This document shows positions 1 to 9,714 of a stretch of 64,000 nt of DNA, in pieces. The stretch is taken from contig NZ_LBCQ02000003.1 of assembly GCF_001014615.2 (NCBI RefSeq), forward strand, positions 310,001 through 374,000, written 5' to 3'. How positions within the stretch are numbered: position 1 is the stretch's first letter; each line of letters opens with the position of its first letter. The position numbers and the translations under genes are program-made. Origin of the DNA: Aquamicrobium sp. LC103 (GTDB taxonomy: Bacteria; Pseudomonadota; Alphaproteobacteria; Rhizobiales; Rhizobiaceae). The notes under the pieces were generated by a model. That model did no database searches, was not told the origin of the DNA, and was given only the letters and a program-made list of their open reading frames with translations.

Positions 1-870
1 CTCGCGCTTCTCCTCCCATTCGGCCACGCTCCAGCCGATCGGCAGATAGCCGTTGACCGGATCGTGCGCCGAGGTCTGGTCGGTCACCGCATCCGGCTTG
101 ATGCCGCGTTTCACCAGCTCGGGCAGGATTTCGGCGGCGTTGCCCAGCAGCGCGACGGAGAGCGCCTTCTTCTCGCTCGTCGCCTTGTCGATGATGGCGA
201 GCGCGTCATCGAGGTCCTTCGCCTGCACGTCGACATAACCGGTCTTCAGCCGCATCTCGATGCGGCTCGCCTGGCATTCGATGGCGAGGCACGAGGCGCC
301 GGCCATGGTCGCGGCCAGCGGCTGGGCGCCGCCCATGCCGCCGAGGCCGGCGGTCAGGATCCAGCGGCCGGAAAGGTCGCCGCCATAATGCTGGCGGCCC
401 ATTTCGACGAATGTTTCGTAGGTGCCCTGCACGATGCCCTGGGAGCCGATATAGATCCAGGAGCCGGCCGTCATCTGGCCGTACATCGCCAGGCCCTTCT
501 TGTCGAGTTCGTTGAAATGGTCCCAGTTGGCCCAGTGCGGCACGAGGTTGGAATTGGCGATCAGCACACGCGGCGCATCCGCATGGGTGCGGAACACGCC
601 CACCGGCTTGCCCGACTGGACGAGCAGCGTCTGGTCGGCCTCCAGTTCCTTCAGCGCCGCGACGATGCGGTCGAAGCTTTCCCAGTCGCGTGCCGCGCGG
701 CCGATGCCGCCATAGACCACCAGCTCGCTCGGCTTCTCGGCAACGATCGGATCGAGATTGTTCATCAGCATGCGCAGCGGTGCTTCCGTCAGCCAGCTCT
801 TGGCCGAAAGCTCGGTGCCGGTGGCCGCGCGGATCGTGCGCGAATTGTCGATGCGGGTGTGTTGGGTCAT
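1..870 (-). CDS. hutU: Urocanate hydratase (urocanase), N-terminal part; 3' end beyond the window
   Basis: Second enzyme of histidine breakdown: hydrates urocanate to 4-imidazolone-5-propionate in the cytoplasm, using tightly bound NAD+. The visible 290 codons match the N-terminal half of a family whose members are about 555 residues, and the frame stays open to the window edge. The glycine-rich [12 protein letters not shown] stretch near residues 174-185 is typical of the NAD-binding core; [12 protein letters not shown] and HWANWDHF lie upstream of it. The ATG at 870 has a GGAG seven bases upstream. The gene follows hutG by 76 bases on the same strand and is probably its co-transcribed neighbour. 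Identification is secure; only the truncation limits confidence in the C-terminus. Confidence 0.95.
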   Translation of the reverse strand, partial: MTQHTRIDNSRTIRAATGTELSAKSWLTEAPLRMLMNNLDPIVAEKPSELVVYGGIGRAARDWESFDRIVAALKELEADQTLLVQSGKPVGVFRTHADAPRVLIANSNLVPHWANWDHFNELDKKGLAMYGQMTAGSWIYIGSQGIVQGTYETFVEMGRQHYGGDLSGRWILTAGLGGMGGAQPLAATMAGASCLAIECQASRIEMRLKTGYVDVQAKDLDDALAIIDKATSEKKALSVALLGNAAEILPELVKRGIKPDAVTDQTSAHDPVNGYLPIGWSVAEWEEKRE

Positions 871-946
871 CAGTGGGCTCCAATATTCTTGCTTTTGTGG
901 ACGAAGCCGTCCGTCCAGCCGGTTGTTGTTATTGACGGCAGAAGGT

Positions 947-1765
947 TCATCCCTCTCGCGCCCAGTCGAGCGCAGTCCGCAGAATCGTCTTCAGCCTCGC
1001 GCGCATCGGCGCGGCGAACTCCGGGTCGTATGCGCTCGGCCAGTCGTCGCCGCTCACCGGGCCGAGCGGCTCGCGCATGTAGCCCCGGCAGGAAAGCTCC
1101 ATCTGCAGCGCATGGACGCCCTCTTCCGGCCTGCCGAGGCTGCGCGTGATCCAGCCGCCCTTGAAGCGGCCGTTGACGACATGGCTCTCGCCGCTGGCGG
1201 CGACGATCTCCATCACAAGTCCCTGCAAGTGTGGATCGCAGCTCGCGCCGCTGTTGGTGCCGAGGTTGAAAACCGGCAGCTCGCCCGGAAACAGGCGCGG
1301 AATGACCGAGCGGATCGAATGGCAGTCGTAGAGCACGACCTTCGCGTGGGCTCGGCGCAGGCGGACGAGTTCTTCGGCCAACGCAGCATGGTAGGGCTCG
1401 AAATAGGCGGCACGGCGCTCGGCGATCTCGTCGGCGCCCGGCGCCTCGCCGTCGCGATAGAGCGGTTCGCCGTCGAAAGTCTCGATCGGACAGAGCCCCG
1501 TCGTCGCCTGGCCCGGATAGAGCGAGGCGCCGGACGGGTCGCGATTGACGTCGATGATCGTGCGCGAGATCGCGGTGCGCACCACGCTCGCGCCCAGCCC
1601 GGCGGCGAAATCATAGAGCTTCTCGATCCACCAGTCGGCATCCTTGCGGCCAAGCCAGGGCGAGACCAGCCGCTCCTCCAGCCCCGCCAGATCGGTCCCG
1701 GTATGCGGGATCGAGACGAGCAGCGGCGCCTCGCCGCGGGTGATCGTGAGCCAGGGCAGGGTCAT
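947..1765 (-). CDS. hutG: N-formylglutamate deformylase (N-formylglutamate amidohydrolase)
   Basis: 272 residues. Hydrolyses N-formyl-L-glutamate to glutamate and formate, the last step of the five-step histidine pathway in which HutF has removed ammonia from formiminoglutamate. The N-terminal SIPHTGTD (around residue 18), DVNRDPSG near residue 72, the YDCHSIRS segment with a probable metal-ligand histidine, and [10 protein letters not shown] near the C-terminus are the usual conserved blocks of the N-formylglutamate amidohydrolase family. The ATG has AAGGA about eight bases upstream. A mosaic repeat of about 125 bp separates it from hutH. Presence of both hutG and hutF shows the formate-releasing branch rather than the formiminoglutamase branch. 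Confidence 0.93.
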   Translation of the reverse strand: MTLPWLTITRGEAPLLVSIPHTGTDLAGLEERLVSPWLGRKDADWWIEKLYDFAAGLGASVVRTAISRTIIDVNRDPSGASLYPGQATTGLCPIETFDGEPLYRDGEAPGADEIAERRAAYFEPYHAALAEELVRLRRAHAKVVLYDCHSIRSVIPRLFPGELPVFNLGTNSGASCDPHLQGLVMEIVAASGESHVVNGRFKGGWITRSLGRPEEGVHALQMELSCRGYMREPLGPVSGDDWPSAYDPEFAAPMRARLKTILRTALDWAREG

Positions 1766-1793
1766 CTCGGCGTTCCTTCATTTCTTGCCGCGA

Positions 1794-1918
1794 ACGCCCC
1801 TCCCACCATGCTTCGCTTCGCAGGGGAGGATCTTGGGTCGCGGACAATTTCAACGCGGGTTCTCCCCCGTTCACGGGGGAGGTGTCGCCGCAAGCGGCGG
1901 AGGGGGCGCTCAGGGGAA
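1794..1918. repeat. GC-rich mosaic intergenic repeat, copy 1
   Basis: About 125 bp between hutH and hutG. It contains CTTCGCAGGGGAGGA, a central GGGTCGCGGAC block and a strong hairpin CTCCCCCGTTCACGGGGGAG (1862-1881), ending in GGCGGAGGGGGCGCT. The same building blocks recur in the gaps near 17345, 19879, 53765, 56038 and 62098. It is transcribed within the hut operon and would fold in mRNA. No coding capacity is likely. Confidence 0.75.
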
Positions 1919-1919
1919 G

Positions 1920-3455
1920 TCATCCCTCCACCCCCGGCAATTTCACCGCGCTCGCCGCCTCCACCACCGCGCCCGACCGCACCAGCGCGTTGGCCTTCTC
2001 CATGTCGGGATGGAAATGGCGGTCGTCGTCGAGATGCGGAACCCCGGCGCGCAAGAGCCTGCGCACCGCTTCCAGCGGCGCGCTCGAGGCGAGCGGCGCA
2101 TGGAAGTCGCAGCCTTGCGCGGCGGCCAGAAGCTCGATGCCGATGACGGCGGTGGCGTTTTCGGCCATGCCGAGGAGCCGGCGCGCGCCATGCGCCGCCA
2201 TCGAGACGTGGTCCTCCTGGTTGGCGGAGGTGGGGATCGAATCGACGCTCGCCGGATAGGCCTTCTGCTTGTTTTCCGAGACCAGCGCGGCCGCCGTCAC
2301 CTGCGGGATCATGAAGCCGGAATTGAGGCCCGGCTTGGGTGTCAGGAATGCCGGCATGCCCGAAAGCGCCGGATCGACCAGCATGGCGATGCGACGCTCG
2401 GCTATGCTGCCGATCTCGCAGATGGCGAGCGCGATCATGTCGGCGGCGAAGGCCACCGGCTCGGCGTGGAAATTGCCGCCCGAAAGGGCGGTGTCGTCCT
2501 CTGCGAAGATCAGCGGATTGTCGGTGACGCCATTGGCCTCCGTCTCCAGCGTTTCGGCGGCCTTGCGCAGCACGTCGAGGGCCGCGCCCATCACCTGCGG
2601 CTGGCAGCGCAGGCAATATGGGTCCTGCACGCGCTCGTCGCCCACGCGATGGCTTTCGCGGATGGCGCTGCCGGCCATCAGTTCGCGCAGCGTGTCGGCC
2701 GTCTCGATCTGCCCGCGATGCTTGCGCAGGAGGTGGATACGCGGATCGAACGGCGCGTCCGAGCCCTTCGCCGCGTCGGTCGAAAGCGCACCCGTCACCA
2801 GCGCCGAGCGGAACAGAAGCTCCGCCTCGAACAGGCCTGCAAGCGCGTAGGCGGTGGAAAACTGCGTGCCGTTGAGCAGCGCCAGCCCTTCCTTGGCGCC
2901 GAGCGTGACCGGCACGAGTCCGGCCGCCCTCAGCCCTTCATCGGCCGGCTTGCGCGCGCCGTCGTGCCAGACTTCGCCGATGCCGATCATCGTCGCCGTC
3001 ATATGCGCCAGCGGCGCAAGGTCGCCCGAGGCGCCGACCGAACCTTGCGCCGGCACGACCGGGATGACGTTTTTCGCCAGCATGGCCGCGATGAGGTCGA
3101 CCGTCTCGCGTTTCACGCCCGAGGCGCCCTGCGCGAGGCTCGCGAGCTTCAGCGCCATCATCAGCCGCGCCACCGCCACCGGCATCGGCTCGCCGGTGCC
3201 GGCCGCATGCGACAGCACGATGTTGCGCTGGAGCGTCTCCAGATCCTCCTGCGGGATGCGCACGCTCGCGAGTTTTCCGAAGCCCGTATTGATGCCGTAG
3301 ACGGGTTCGCCCCTGGCGAGGATGCGGGCGACCGCCGCCGCCCCTTCCTCCACCGCCGGATAACAGGCCGGGTCGAGCTTCACCGCCGCCCCGCGATAGA
3401 CCGCGCGCCAGTCGGCGAGCGTGACGGAGCCGGCAGACAGAACAATGTCAGGCAT
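1920..3455 (-). CDS. hutH: Histidine ammonia-lyase
   Basis: 511 residues, the usual length. Eliminates ammonia from L-histidine to give trans-urocanate, the first step of histidine use. The Ala-Ser-Gly triad that cyclises to the MIO cofactor is at residues 142-144 inside [14 protein letters not shown]. The catalytic Tyr block YGINTGFG is at 53-60, and conserved NTDNPL-like (here GVTDNPL) and [10 protein letters not shown] segments follow. The ATG at 3455 has GGGAGG six bases upstream. It lies between hutI and hutG on the same strand. No oddities; assignment is firm. Confidence 0.97.
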   Translation of the reverse strand: MPDIVLSAGSVTLADWRAVYRGAAVKLDPACYPAVEEGAAAVARILARGEPVYGINTGFGKLASVRIPQEDLETLQRNIVLSHAAGTGEPMPVAVARLMMALKLASLAQGASGVKRETVDLIAAMLAKNVIPVVPAQGSVGASGDLAPLAHMTATMIGIGEVWHDGARKPADEGLRAAGLVPVTLGAKEGLALLNGTQFSTAYALAGLFEAELLFRSALVTGALSTDAAKGSDAPFDPRIHLLRKHRGQIETADTLRELMAGSAIRESHRVGDERVQDPYCLRCQPQVMGAALDVLRKAAETLETEANGVTDNPLIFAEDDTALSGGNFHAEPVAFAADMIALAICEIGSIAERRIAMLVDPALSGMPAFLTPKPGLNSGFMIPQVTAAALVSENKQKAYPASVDSIPTSANQEDHVSMAAHGARRLLGMAENATAVIGIELLAAAQGCDFHAPLASSAPLEAVRRLLRAGVPHLDDDRHFHPDMEKANALVRSGAVVEAASAVKLPGVEG

Positions 3456-3567
3456 GAAACACCTCCCGCGATGTGGCGGCAGAACGCCTCCCGCCCCTGA
3501 TTCCAGGGCGATCGCACATGGATTTACCCCCGGGCACCCCAGCCAGAGCAGTGGAGAAGGAGGCCAC

Positions 3568-3608
3568 CTTCGTCATGGATCCTCGGCTCAAGGTCGAGGA
3601 CGACGAAG
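3568..3608. repeat. REP-like palindromic element between hutI and hutH
   Basis: A nested inverted repeat: CTTCGTC (3568-3574) pairs with GACGAAG (3602-3608), and CCTCG (3581-3585) pairs with CGAGG (3595-3599), around GCTCAAGGT. Similar palindromes with GGATCCTCGG are common between genes of alphaproteobacteria. It sits in the 189-bp gap downstream of hutI and probably forms a hairpin in the hut mRNA. It is a different repeat type from the mosaic repeats elsewhere in this window. Confidence 0.6.
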
Positions 3609-3644
3609 CGGTGGCGCGCCGGAGGGCTTGGAATACCAGAACGC

Positions 3645-4850
3645 TCACCGGCCCCTCCAGACGCGCTGATGCAACGGGTTGAAGCCGATGCGATAGACCA
3701 GCTCGGCGGGACGCTCGACATCCCAGATGGCGAGGTCCGCCCATTTGCCGGGCTCGAGCGTGCCCGTTTCCGCCTGCAGCCCGAGCGCGCGGGCCGCCTC
3801 GCGCGTCGTACCCGCGACGCATTCGTCGACCGTCAGCTCGAAGAGCGTCGCCGCCATGTTCATCGTCAGCAGCAGCGAGGTCAGCGGCGACGTGCCGGGA
3901 TTGCAGTCGGTGGCGAGCGCCATGCGCACGCCGTGCTTGCGGAACAGCGCCACCGGCGGCTTCTTCGTCTCGCGAATGAAGTAATAGGCGCCCGGAAGGA
4001 CCACGGCGACCGTCCCGGCCTTGGCCATCGCGGCCGCGCCCTCCTCGTCCGTGTACTCCAGATGATCCGCCGAAAGCGCGCCGTAGCGGGCGGCGAGCGC
4101 GGCGCCGTGCAGGTTGGAAAGCTGATCGGCATGGAGCTTCACCGGCAGGCCGTGCGCCCTCGCCGCGTCAAACACCCGCGCGATCTGCTCGGGCGAGAAG
4201 GCGATCCCTTCGCAGAAGCCGTCGATGGCGTCGGCGAGCTTTTCAGCGGCGATCGCCGGCAGCATCTCATCCGCCACCTTGGCGATGTACGCGTCCTTCT
4301 CGCCATGCGCTTCCACTGGCAGCGCATGGGCGCCGAGGAAGGTGGTGCGAACGCCGACCGGCCGCGCCTCGCCCATCCGGCGCGCGGCGCGCAACGACTT
4401 CGCCTCGTTTTCGAGGTCTAGCCCGTAACCCGACTTGATTTCGACGGTCGTCACGCCTTCCGCGATCAGCGCGTCGAGGCGCGGCAGCGTCTGCGCGACG
4501 AGTTCGTCCTCGTCGGCCGCGCGCAACGATTTGACGGAAGAGACGATGCCTCCCCCGGCCCGCGCCACTTCCTCGTAGGTCGCACCCGCGAGCCGCATCT
4601 CGAACTCGTTGGCACGGTTGCCGGCGTGCACCAGGTGGGTGTGACAGTCGATAAGTCCCGGCGTGATCCAGCGTCCGCCGCAGTCGACTGTCTCGGCGCC
4701 TGAAAGCCCGGACGGCAGGTCACCCTCCGCGCCCGCGAAGACGATGCGTCCGTCCTCGGCCGCGATTGCGCCCTTGTCGACGACACCGAGCCCTTCCGTT
4801 CCCTCGGCCAGCGTTGCCAACCGTGCGTTTCGCCAGATTTTCAATGTCAT
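3645..4850 (-). CDS. hutI: Imidazolonepropionase
   Basis: 401 residues, an amidohydrolase-fold metalloenzyme that opens 4-imidazolone-5-propionate to N-formimino-L-glutamate, the third step of the pathway. The metal-binding DCHTHLVH block is at residues 68-75; KLHADQ, DHLEYT and [10 protein letters not shown] supply the remaining expected ligand and substrate-binding histidines and aspartate. It is the first gene of the minus-strand hut operon (hutI-hutH-hutG-hutU), so its promoter lies in the 191-bp gap that carries the palindromic HutC-type operator. Secure assignment. Confidence 0.96.
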   Translation of the reverse strand: MTLKIWRNARLATLAEGTEGLGVVDKGAIAAEDGRIVFAGAEGDLPSGLSGAETVDCGGRWITPGLIDCHTHLVHAGNRANEFEMRLAGATYEEVARAGGGIVSSVKSLRAADEDELVAQTLPRLDALIAEGVTTVEIKSGYGLDLENEAKSLRAARRMGEARPVGVRTTFLGAHALPVEAHGEKDAYIAKVADEMLPAIAAEKLADAIDGFCEGIAFSPEQIARVFDAARAHGLPVKLHADQLSNLHGAALAARYGALSADHLEYTDEEGAAAMAKAGTVAVVLPGAYYFIRETKKPPVALFRKHGVRMALATDCNPGTSPLTSLLLTMNMAATLFELTVDECVAGTTREAARALGLQAETGTLEPGKWADLAIWDVERPAELVYRIGFNPLHQRVWRGR

Positions 4851-4904
4851 TTTTCAGCCTCGCTCTCGCCTCCGCATCCGAATTCCGCATTGCTGAATTG
4901 ACTA

Positions 4905-4920
4905 ATATGTATATACATAT
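4905..4920. promoter_or_regulatory. HutC-type operator in the hutI-hutF divergent gap
   Basis: A perfect 16-bp palindrome, ATATGTATATACATAT, centred in the 191-bp gap between hutI and hutF. Its TGTATATACA core is what HutC repressors of the GntR family bind in other proteobacteria, with urocanate as the usual inducer. One site could repress both divergent operons. The link to HutC is inferred from position and core sequence. Confidence 0.8.
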
Positions 4921-5041
4921 CGAAGAATGTGGCAAGCGGTCATGCTTTTGCCCTATGTCGGCGGCCGCGCCTCTTGTGGATATCGGATCGGGAAACTCTA
5001 ATGCTCCTTCAAATCCTCCCCCCTTCGGGAAACCGCCGGTC

Positions 5042-6400
5042 ATGACGCGCATCTTCGCCGAACAGCTCCTTGCCAGCGACGGCTGGCACGAGAACGTCGC
5101 GATCGAGATCGGCAATGACGGCGCCATCGCATCCCTGATCCCCGACGCCTCGCCTTCCGGCGCCGACGAGCGCCACGCCCTCTTCCTGCCGACCATCGAC
5201 AATCTCCACAGTCACGCCTTTCAGCGCGCGATGGCCGGCCTTGCCGAGCGTCGCGGCGACAACGCCGATTCCTTCTGGACCTGGCGCGAGACGATGTACG
5301 CGCACGCGCTGGCGATGACGCCGGAACAGGTCGAGGCGGTCGCCACCCTGCTCTATATGGAAATGCTCGAGGCGGGATTTGGTCGCGTCGGCGAGTTCCA
5401 TTATCTCCATCACGCCCCGGACGGCTCGCCCTACGCCAATATCGCCGAGATGGCGGAGCGCATCGCCGCCGCGGCAAACGCGACCGGTATTTCCCTCACC
5501 CTGCTTCCCGTATTCTACGCCCATTCCACCTTCGGCGGCCGCGCGCCGAATGAGGGCCAGCGCCGTTTCGTCAACGATGTCGGACGTTTCGCCAAGCTGG
5601 TTGAATCATCCCGTGAAGCGATCCGCGGCCTGCCCCGCGCCAATCTCGGCGTCGCACCGCATAGCCTGCGCGCCGTCGCGCCCGAGGAACTCTCCGCCGT
5701 CGTCGCGCTGGCCGAGGGCGGCCCCGTCCACATCCACGTCGCCGAGCAGGTCAAGGAGGTCGAGGATTGCCTCGCCTGGTCCGGTGCCCGTCCGGTCGAA
5801 TGGCTGCTCGCCAACGCTCCGGTCGACCGCCGCTGGTGCTTCATCCACGCCACCCACATGACCGGCGCGGAGACCGCCGAAATGGCGAGGCGCGGCGTCA
5901 CCGCCGGCCTCTGTCCGATCACCGAGGCCAATCTCGGTGACGGCATCTTCCCGGCTCCGCTCTTCGTGGAAAATGGCGGCGCCTTCGGCGTCGGCTCGGA
6001 TTCCAACGTGCTGATCGGCCTTTCCGAAGAACTGCGCCAGCTCGAATACTCCCAGCGCCTCGGCAACCGCGCCCGCAACGTGCTGACCGCCAATGGCGGC
6101 TCGACCGGCCGCGCGCTGCTCGACGGCGCGCTCGCCGGCGGCGCGGCGGCGCTTGCCTCCGGCCCCGCCGGCATCGCCGTCGGCAACCCGGCCGATTTCT
6201 TCTCGCTCGGCCTGAGCCACCCCACTCTTTCCGGAAAATCCGGCGACGCGATCCTCGACGCCTGGATCTTCGCCGGCGCCGGAAAGGTGGACAGCGTCTG
6301 GGTCGGCGGCAGAAAGCTGGTGGAATCGGGTCGTCACCATTTGCGCGACGAGGCCGAACGGCGCTATTGCGCGGCGATAGCCGACCTCAAATCCGAATAG
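5042..6400 (+). CDS. hutF: Formimidoylglutamate deiminase
   Basis: 452 residues from the ATG at 5042. Releases ammonia from N-formimino-L-glutamate to give N-formylglutamate, the substrate of HutG. It is an amidohydrolase-superfamily member: DNLHSHAFQRAM (residues 53-64) holds the first two metal-binding histidines, VHIHVAEQ and HATHMT hold the next, and GSDSNVLI the aspartate. The frame is open further upstream to 4766, but that would run across the operator and into hutI, so the start at 5042, where similarity to the family begins, is preferred. It is followed by hutC after four bases. Secure assignment, start moderately sure. Confidence 0.94.
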   Translation: MTRIFAEQLLASDGWHENVAIEIGNDGAIASLIPDASPSGADERHALFLPTIDNLHSHAFQRAMAGLAERRGDNADSFWTWRETMYAHALAMTPEQVEAVATLLYMEMLEAGFGRVGEFHYLHHAPDGSPYANIAEMAERIAAAANATGISLTLLPVFYAHSTFGGRAPNEGQRRFVNDVGRFAKLVESSREAIRGLPRANLGVAPHSLRAVAPEELSAVVALAEGGPVHIHVAEQVKEVEDCLAWSGARPVEWLLANAPVDRRWCFIHATHMTGAETAEMARRGVTAGLCPITEANLGDGIFPAPLFVENGGAFGVGSDSNVLIGLSEELRQLEYSQRLGNRARNVLTANGGSTGRALLDGALAGGAAALASGPAGIAVGNPADFFSLGLSHPTLSGKSGDAILDAWIFAGAGKVDSVWVGGRKLVESGRHHLRDEAERRYCAAIADLKSE

Positions 6401-6404
6401 GGAT

Positions 6405-7115
6405 ATGACAGCCGAACCGCGCTCGCTCCACGAACGCATCATCGCCGAGATCGGCGCAAGGATCGTTTCGGGCGAGTGGGCGCCCGGTCATCGCATTCCC
6501 TTCGAGCACGAGCTGACCGAGCAATATGCCTGCTCGCGCATGACCGTGAACAAGGCGCTGTCACAGCTCGCCCAGTCGGGCCTGATCGAGCGACGGCGGC
6601 GGCTCGGCAGCTTCGTGCGCCGGCCGCGCTCCGAGGCGGCCGTCCTCGACATCCACGACATCAAGGCCGAGATCGCGGCGCTCGGCCTGCCCTACCGCTA
6701 CGAGCTGATCTCGCGCCAGGTCAGGAAGGCGGCGAAGACCGACGATTTCGCCAGCGTCGCCGGTCTCGTCGAGCTCACCTGCCGCCACTTCGCCGGCAAC
6801 GCGCCGTTCTGCTTCGAGGAACGGCTGATCAGTCTCGAAACCGTCCCGCAGGCGGCCGACGAGCCCTTCCTCGAAGGCACGCCCGGCGGCTGGCTGCTCG
6901 ACCACGTCCCCTGGAGCGCGGCCGAACATGCGATCCGCGCCAGGAATGCGGACCGGAAGATGGCGGAGGCTCTGGCGATCGCGCCGGGCACGGCCTGCCT
7001 GGTGGTGGAGCGCCGTACATGGTCGGCGGACCAACTGCCGATCACGCGCGTGCGGCTGACCTATGTCGGCGACGGCCACGCCGTCGTCGCGCATTTCTCG
7101 CCGAACGGAGCGTAG
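6405..7115 (+). CDS. hutC: GntR-family histidine utilisation repressor
   Basis: 236 residues. An N-terminal winged helix-turn-helix of GntR type (about residues 8-73, with the recognition region YACSRMTVNKAL) is followed by a UTRA ligand-binding domain (about 95-232). HutC proteins bind the hut operator and release it when urocanate binds the UTRA domain. The gene starts four bases after hutF and is likely co-transcribed with it, so it would autoregulate through the operator at 4905-4920. Identification rests on domain layout plus context and is strong. Confidence 0.93.
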   Translation: MTAEPRSLHERIIAEIGARIVSGEWAPGHRIPFEHELTEQYACSRMTVNKALSQLAQSGLIERRRRLGSFVRRPRSEAAVLDIHDIKAEIAALGLPYRYELISRQVRKAAKTDDFASVAGLVELTCRHFAGNAPFCFEERLISLETVPQAADEPFLEGTPGGWLLDHVPWSAAEHAIRARNADRKMAEALAIAPGTACLVVERRTWSADQLPITRVRLTYVGDGHAVVAHFSPNGA

Positions 7116-7128
7116 GAAATTCGAGCCG

Positions 7129-7878
7129 CTACGGGTTCTTCTCGCCGCGCCGGTCGTGGAAGCGCGCGGCCGCCTCGGTGCGGTTGTGGGCGCCGAGCTT
7201 GCGGATGATGTTGTGGATGTGGATCTTCACCGTGTGCTCGGAGAGCCGAAGGTCGGCCGCGATCGCCTTGTTCTGCAGGCCGCGCGAGACCAGTTCCAGT
7301 ATTTCCGCCTCCCGCCCCGTCAGCTCCACCATCTCGCCGCCGGGGCGTGGCGTGGCGCCGTGATCGTATCCGGCGCCAGAGCCGTTCCCGGGCCTGGCAT
7401 GGTCGTGAAACATGCGCGGCGGAAAATACTCCCCACCCCGAAGCATCAGCCGGATAACCGACAGCCAGATTTCCAGCTCCATATCCATCGGCAGCGCGCC
7501 GCGGATGAGCTTGGAGCCGAGCAATTGGGAAAGCGAACAGGCGGGGCTGCCGCCGTAATCCATCACCGCGGCAAGCGCCGCCGGATGCCTTCTCGTCAGT
7601 TCGCCACCAAGGCTTTCCGCCTCCTTCAGGAATGCGGGGTCCACGAGAATGAGCGCGACCGGATAGGGATAGGCCACGCAGGCCTGCTCGACCCGGCCGA
7701 CCTGCGAGACCAGCAGCCATGGCATCTCGCGCTCGATCGCCGCGACGCGCGCGGCGGCGAGCTTGCGCGGGCCGGAAACGACGATCGCCACGCGGCGCGG
7801 CGCGGCGTCCGCCGAAACGGTCGCGGAGCCGTTGGCGAACGGCCTGTCCTTTCCCTCCAACTCGCTCAGCTCTTGCAT
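7129..7878 (-). CDS. LuxR-family transcriptional regulator with a degenerate receiver-like domain
   Basis: 249 residues. The C-terminus (about 180-240) is a LuxR/FixJ helix-turn-helix: LTGREAEILELVSRGLQNKA followed by SEHTVKIHIHNIIRKL. The N-terminal half resembles a response-regulator receiver fold but lacks a clear set of acidic pocket residues, so phosphorylation is doubtful. It points away from the ExoF/Wzx genes 515 bp upstream and converges on hutC. A second protein of the same layout lies at 47308-48102 next to the ExoY-type gene, which suggests both regulate polysaccharide genes. Regulatory family is clear; target and signal are inference. Confidence 0.8.
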   Translation of the reverse strand: MQELSELEGKDRPFANGSATVSADAAPRRVAIVVSGPRKLAAARVAAIEREMPWLLVSQVGRVEQACVAYPYPVALILVDPAFLKEAESLGGELTRRHPAALAAVMDYGGSPACSLSQLLGSKLIRGALPMDMELEIWLSVIRLMLRGGEYFPPRMFHDHARPGNGSGAGYDHGATPRPGGEMVELTGREAEILELVSRGLQNKAIAADLRLSEHTVKIHIHNIIRKLGAHNRTEAAARFHDRRGEKNP

Positions 7879-8393
7879 CGGGCCGTCACCGTCCTCCCCG
7901 GTCGAACATGCTCGGAATCTACCCTCAAGCGTTTCCTGAAATACAGACCAACCGGGTCATGAAATCTGATAGCGGCGTGGGCAGCACCCTGTCCGAAGGC
8001 TACCGCCGAAGCGGTAACGGGCATCGCCCGGCCTGGATGCGGATCGGCCTCTTGCCGCTGCTCCTCCTATTTTCCAGCTCGCGGAGGAGTGGGCCGAGCA
8101 CGGCCCCGCCTCCCGGTTTGGCTCCGAACCCATCCTAAGGCGGTAGGCGATGTTGCTTTCCATTACTTCCAGGTGAGGCGCCCTCTCCCCCGCATTGCCC
8201 TTCGGCAGGCACGCTTCCCCTATCAGCCAGCCGCCTCGTCATGATGGATGAGGCGAACCGCCCCCCGCTTCCCCTTCTCAACCGTGAGGCAAAACCGCAA
8301 AGTCGCATCGCCGACGGGCAATGGAAAGGAAGCCGGGATGTTCGATCGGTTTCCCGTTCGGGGGCGTCATTATAGGGGCATCGGAGCATCACA
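7879..8393. other. Gene-free 515-bp divergent gap between the LuxR gene and the ExoF-type gene
   Basis: I see no credible gene here. It must hold the promoters of the two flanking genes. One small perfect hairpin, TACCGC-CGAA-GCGGTA, lies at 8001-8016. The ExoF-type gene has GGAG at 8383-8386, seven bases before its ATG. No repeat family member is evident. Confidence 0.5.
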
Positions 8394-9692
8394 ATGGTCA
8401 TGTCGCATCGTCTGGTCGCAACCTTGCTGCGCGGGCCCGCATTCGCCGCCCTGGCGGCGGTGCTGGCCGCGTCGGCGTCGAGTACCGCGTTCGCCGAGGG
8501 CGGGAAACTCTATCCACAGACGAAACTGCGGCTGACCGTCGTGCAGTGGATGCCGACCCGCGGCGAGTATCAGCAGTGGCCGGCGTTGGGGGGCGAGTAT
8601 GTGGTATCCGCGGCAGGCACGGTCATGCTCCCCGTGCTCGGCGCGGTCCCCGTCGGCGACCTCGACAGCCAGAGCCTCGCCACCGACATCGCCAACCGGC
8701 TCCAGGAGAAGATCGGGCTGGTCACCCGGCCGGAGACCACCGTGGAAGTGGTTCAGTATCCGCCGATCTACGTGGTCGGCGACGTGGCGAAGCCCGGCGA
8801 ATATGCCTATCGCACCGACCTCACCGTATTGCAGGCGCTTGCACTGGGCGGCGGCGAGCTGCGCGACGCGGACGCCACGCGCTCGCAGCAGGAAATAAGG
8901 CTCGTCGGCGAATTGCGCAGCCTCGATGACGGCATACTTCGCTCGATGTCGCGCATCGCCCGGCTGGAGGCCGAGATGGCCGGCGCCGGAAAGATAGAAT
9001 TTCCGCCCGTTCCGGCCGGCAATGCCAACAGCCGCCTGGCAACGGAGATTTTCGAGCAGGAGAAGATCATCTTCTCCGCGCGCCGCAACGCGCTCGATCG
9101 GCAGGAAAAATCCCTGTCAGAGCTTCGCGACCTGCTGACCGCCGAGATCAAGGTGCTCGAGCAGAAGATCGAGGCCACCGAGGAAGGCATCCGAACCACC
9201 GAGCAGGAGCTTTCCGGCGTGAAGGTCCTCGTCGACAAGGGCATAGCCGTCGTCTCCCGCCGTACCGATCTCGAACGCGTGCTCGCCGGATACCGCTCCG
9301 ACCGCCTCGACCACATGACGGCGGTCATGCGCGCCCGGCAGGGCATGACCGAGACGACGCGCAATCTCGAAGGCCTCGCCGACCAGCACCAGACCGAGGT
9401 CGCGGCCGAATTGCAGCGCGAGCAGGCTAACCTCGACGAGGCGCGGCTGAAGAAGGAGATATCGCAGAAGCTCCTCATGGAGACGCTCTCCTCCGCCCCG
9501 GCCGCCGCCGGCGACGCGAAGACCCTCACCTACACGATCACGCGGCAGGAAGCCGGCCGGCCGAAACAGTTCGAAGCCGAGGAGGACACGCCGCTCCTGC
9601 CCGGCGACGTGGTGAAGGCGGCCTTCGTCCGCGACGCCGGGGCGGCACCGGACGCCGCCGCCGCCGCGGCGTCCCCCAAAGCGACGCAGTGA
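8394..9692 (+). CDS. ExoF-type polysaccharide export protein (outer-membrane PES/SLBB family)
   Basis: 432 residues. An N-terminal signal peptide (about residues 1-34, probable cleavage after AFA) shows export to the periplasm. A polysaccharide export domain follows (about 40-120) with the typical YVVSAAGTVMLPVLGAV strand, then an SLBB repeat (VVGDVAKPGEYAYR, about 122-140) and a long coiled-coil region (about 160-370). This is the layout of rhizobial ExoF, a shortened Wza-like protein needed for succinoglycan-type synthesis. The downstream Wzx-type gene starts 22 bases after it, implying one operon. The family is clear; orthology to ExoF is likely rather than proven. Confidence 0.85.
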   Translation: MVMSHRLVATLLRGPAFAALAAVLAASASSTAFAEGGKLYPQTKLRLTVVQWMPTRGEYQQWPALGGEYVVSAAGTVMLPVLGAVPVGDLDSQSLATDIANRLQEKIGLVTRPETTVEVVQYPPIYVVGDVAKPGEYAYRTDLTVLQALALGGGELRDADATRSQQEIRLVGELRSLDDGILRSMSRIARLEAEMAGAGKIEFPPVPAGNANSRLATEIFEQEKIIFSARRNALDRQEKSLSELRDLLTAEIKVLEQKIEATEEGIRTTEQELSGVKVLVDKGIAVVSRRTDLERVLAGYRSDRLDHMTAVMRARQGMTETTRNLEGLADQHQTEVAAELQREQANLDEARLKKEISQKLLMETLSSAPAAAGDAKTLTYTITRQEAGRPKQFEAEEDTPLLPGDVVKAAFVRDAGAAPDAAAAAASPKATQ

Positions 9693-9714
9693 GCAGACGA
9701 ACAGCGGAGGGCCT

